From: a virus
IMG/VR virus record: IMGVR_UViG_3300050821_005389
Span: 53,044 to 117,043 of that record
DNA length: 64,000 bases
Direction: 5' to 3' (one strand)
In this document: one piece after another, positions 63,463-64,000 of the stretch
Position numbering within the stretch: position 1 is the first letter of the stretch
Layout of the letters: every line of letters starts with the position of its first letter
Notes under the pieces: generated by a model
The model's input: the letters and a program-made list of their open reading frames with translations, nothing else
What the model was told of the DNA's origin: nothing
The model's database searches: none
Position numbers and translations under genes: made by a program

Positions 63463-64000
63463 CTAATAACTCTCTGCCTCAATCCGAGTCAAGAAAAAAT
63501 GTATCCCGCCTCCGCATTCCGTCCAGCGATCCTCATTCCATTTGTCACAACGAACGATTTCACCCTTGCGGTACTCAGTCTTACCGTCATGACTTGAAAT
63601 TCCTAGATCGCTGCCGAACACACGCAATACTTGTACATATTCTGCCCGACATTTACGGCCAGAAGCATTAGATCGCTTTGCTTTTTGAGGGATCAAGAGT
63701 TTAACTATTACGTTGTCTCGACATTTCTTCCAACCTACCACATTTCCCTCGGATACTATACTTACCTGAGCTTGTGCCAATTCGCTATTTAACGCGCCGC
63801 TGAGGTCCGCTCTTCTGAGGTCCGCGCCGCTGAGGTTCGCGCTTCTGAGGTCCGCGCCGCTGAGGTCCGCGCCGCTGAGGTCCACGCTTCTGAGGTTCGC
63901 GCCGCTGAGGTTCGCGCTTCTGAGGTTCGCGCCGCTGAGGTCCGCTCTTCTGAGGTCCGCGCCGCTGAGGTTCGCGCTTCTGAGGTTCGCGCCGCTGAGG
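63463..64000 (-). CDS. pentapeptide-repeat protein, start beyond window
   Basis: At least 179 codons, open to the window end. N-terminal part consists of A(D/N)L-x-x pentapeptides ('[20 protein letters not shown]'), which fold as a right-handed square helix. The C-terminal 95 residues ('[20 protein letters not shown]', '[15 protein letters not shown]', '[15 protein letters not shown]') match the DUF5758 type that often follows such repeats. Role unknown; a GTG at 63885 is not the true start. Confidence 0.7.
   Translation of the reverse strand, partial: LSGANLRSANLSGADLRRADLSGANLRSANLSGANLRSVDLSGADLSGADLRSANLSGADLRRADLSGALNSELAQAQVSIVSEGNVVGWKKCRDNVIVKLLIPQKAKRSNASGRKCRAEYVQVLRVFGSDLGISSHDGKTEYRKGEIVRCDKWNEDRWTECGGGIHFFLTRIEAESY
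63790..64000 (-). repeat. 30-bp tandem repeats in pentapeptide gene
   Basis: Repeating unit of 30 bases (two pentapeptides) of the plus-strand form GCGCCGCTGAGGTYCGC-GCTTCTGAGGTYC, near-identical across at least seven copies to the window end. High DNA identity implies recent expansion and copy-number change. Confidence 0.75.

Noticed and set aside
1-64000. CRISPR arrays, rRNA, insertion sequences, diversity-generating retroelement
   Set aside because: No spaced direct repeats, transposase, reverse transcriptase or rRNA-like sequence was seen; the only short tandem repeats are in the pentapeptide gene.

Overview
The window looks like a large part of a tailed, probably temperate bacteriophage (or prophage) genome. 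The evidence is a tyrosine integrase, a GH108-type endolysin, tail-fibre-type genes, a family A DNA polymerase with a PrimPol-like primase, a RecT-like annealing protein with a PD-(D/E)XK nuclease, Dam and Dcm methyltransferases, three HNH/endonuclease VII genes, and long runs of tiny genes joined by ATGA, GTGA or TAATG overlaps. Several protein styles point to an Acidobacteriota host. These are the FN3-like 'GYNVYRGSSAGGE' modules, an ASH/choice-of-anchor-D protein, a chitobiase-type C-terminal domain on a giant secreted protein, and Cys-rich exported proteins. The host assignment is inference. No tRNA, rRNA or CRISPR array was recognised.

Layout. 1-4560 (+ strand): distal structural genes, with FN3 proteins, a conserved phage tail-fibre-type protein, beta-rich surface proteins and a 520-aa repeat protein. 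Everything after this is on the - strand. 4557-12473: a 2638-aa exported multidomain protein with a Kelch-like propeller, a YetA/rhamnogalacturonan-lyase-like module, a right-handed beta-helix and a chitobiase-like end. 12470-15238: lysis region and small genes. 15220-16181: an HNH-HAD fusion whose 5' end is frameshifted. 16165-29485: a 13-kb sugar and glycosyl-transfer operon with a split transketolase, GmhA- and HddA-like heptose enzymes, a GMD-like dehydratase, an RmlC-like epimerase, two SDRs, GT2, GT10, GT11 and GT31-like transferases, and FkbM methyltransferases. A membrane-anchored SprT-like protease gene with its own promoter heads it. 30045-36105: recombination genes. 36156-44800: replication and nucleotide metabolism. 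44895-64000: an accessory region of small genes with the integrase, Dcm (carrying a nested ORF), Dam, zinc-finger microproteins, secreted proteins, a structured RNA and a pentapeptide-repeat gene cut by the window end.

How it fits together. The split transketolase could supply sedoheptulose 7-phosphate. GmhA and HddA would convert it to a heptose 1,7-bisphosphate. After host-supplied dephosphorylation and GDP transfer, the GMD-like dehydratase, the epimerase and an SDR could make a 6-deoxy-heptose or a related GDP-sugar, and the transferases and methyltransferases would use it on a host surface glycan or a virion glycan. This pathway is reconstructed from family membership, and the nucleotidyltransferase and 7-phosphatase are not in the window.

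The least expected items are the branched ncRNA at 57577-57680, the second reading frame nested in the Dcm gene, the heptose/transketolase operon, the giant exported glycan-active protein, and recurrent leader motifs in front of accessory genes. Three genes appear frameshifted near homopolymers, which may reflect sequencing error.
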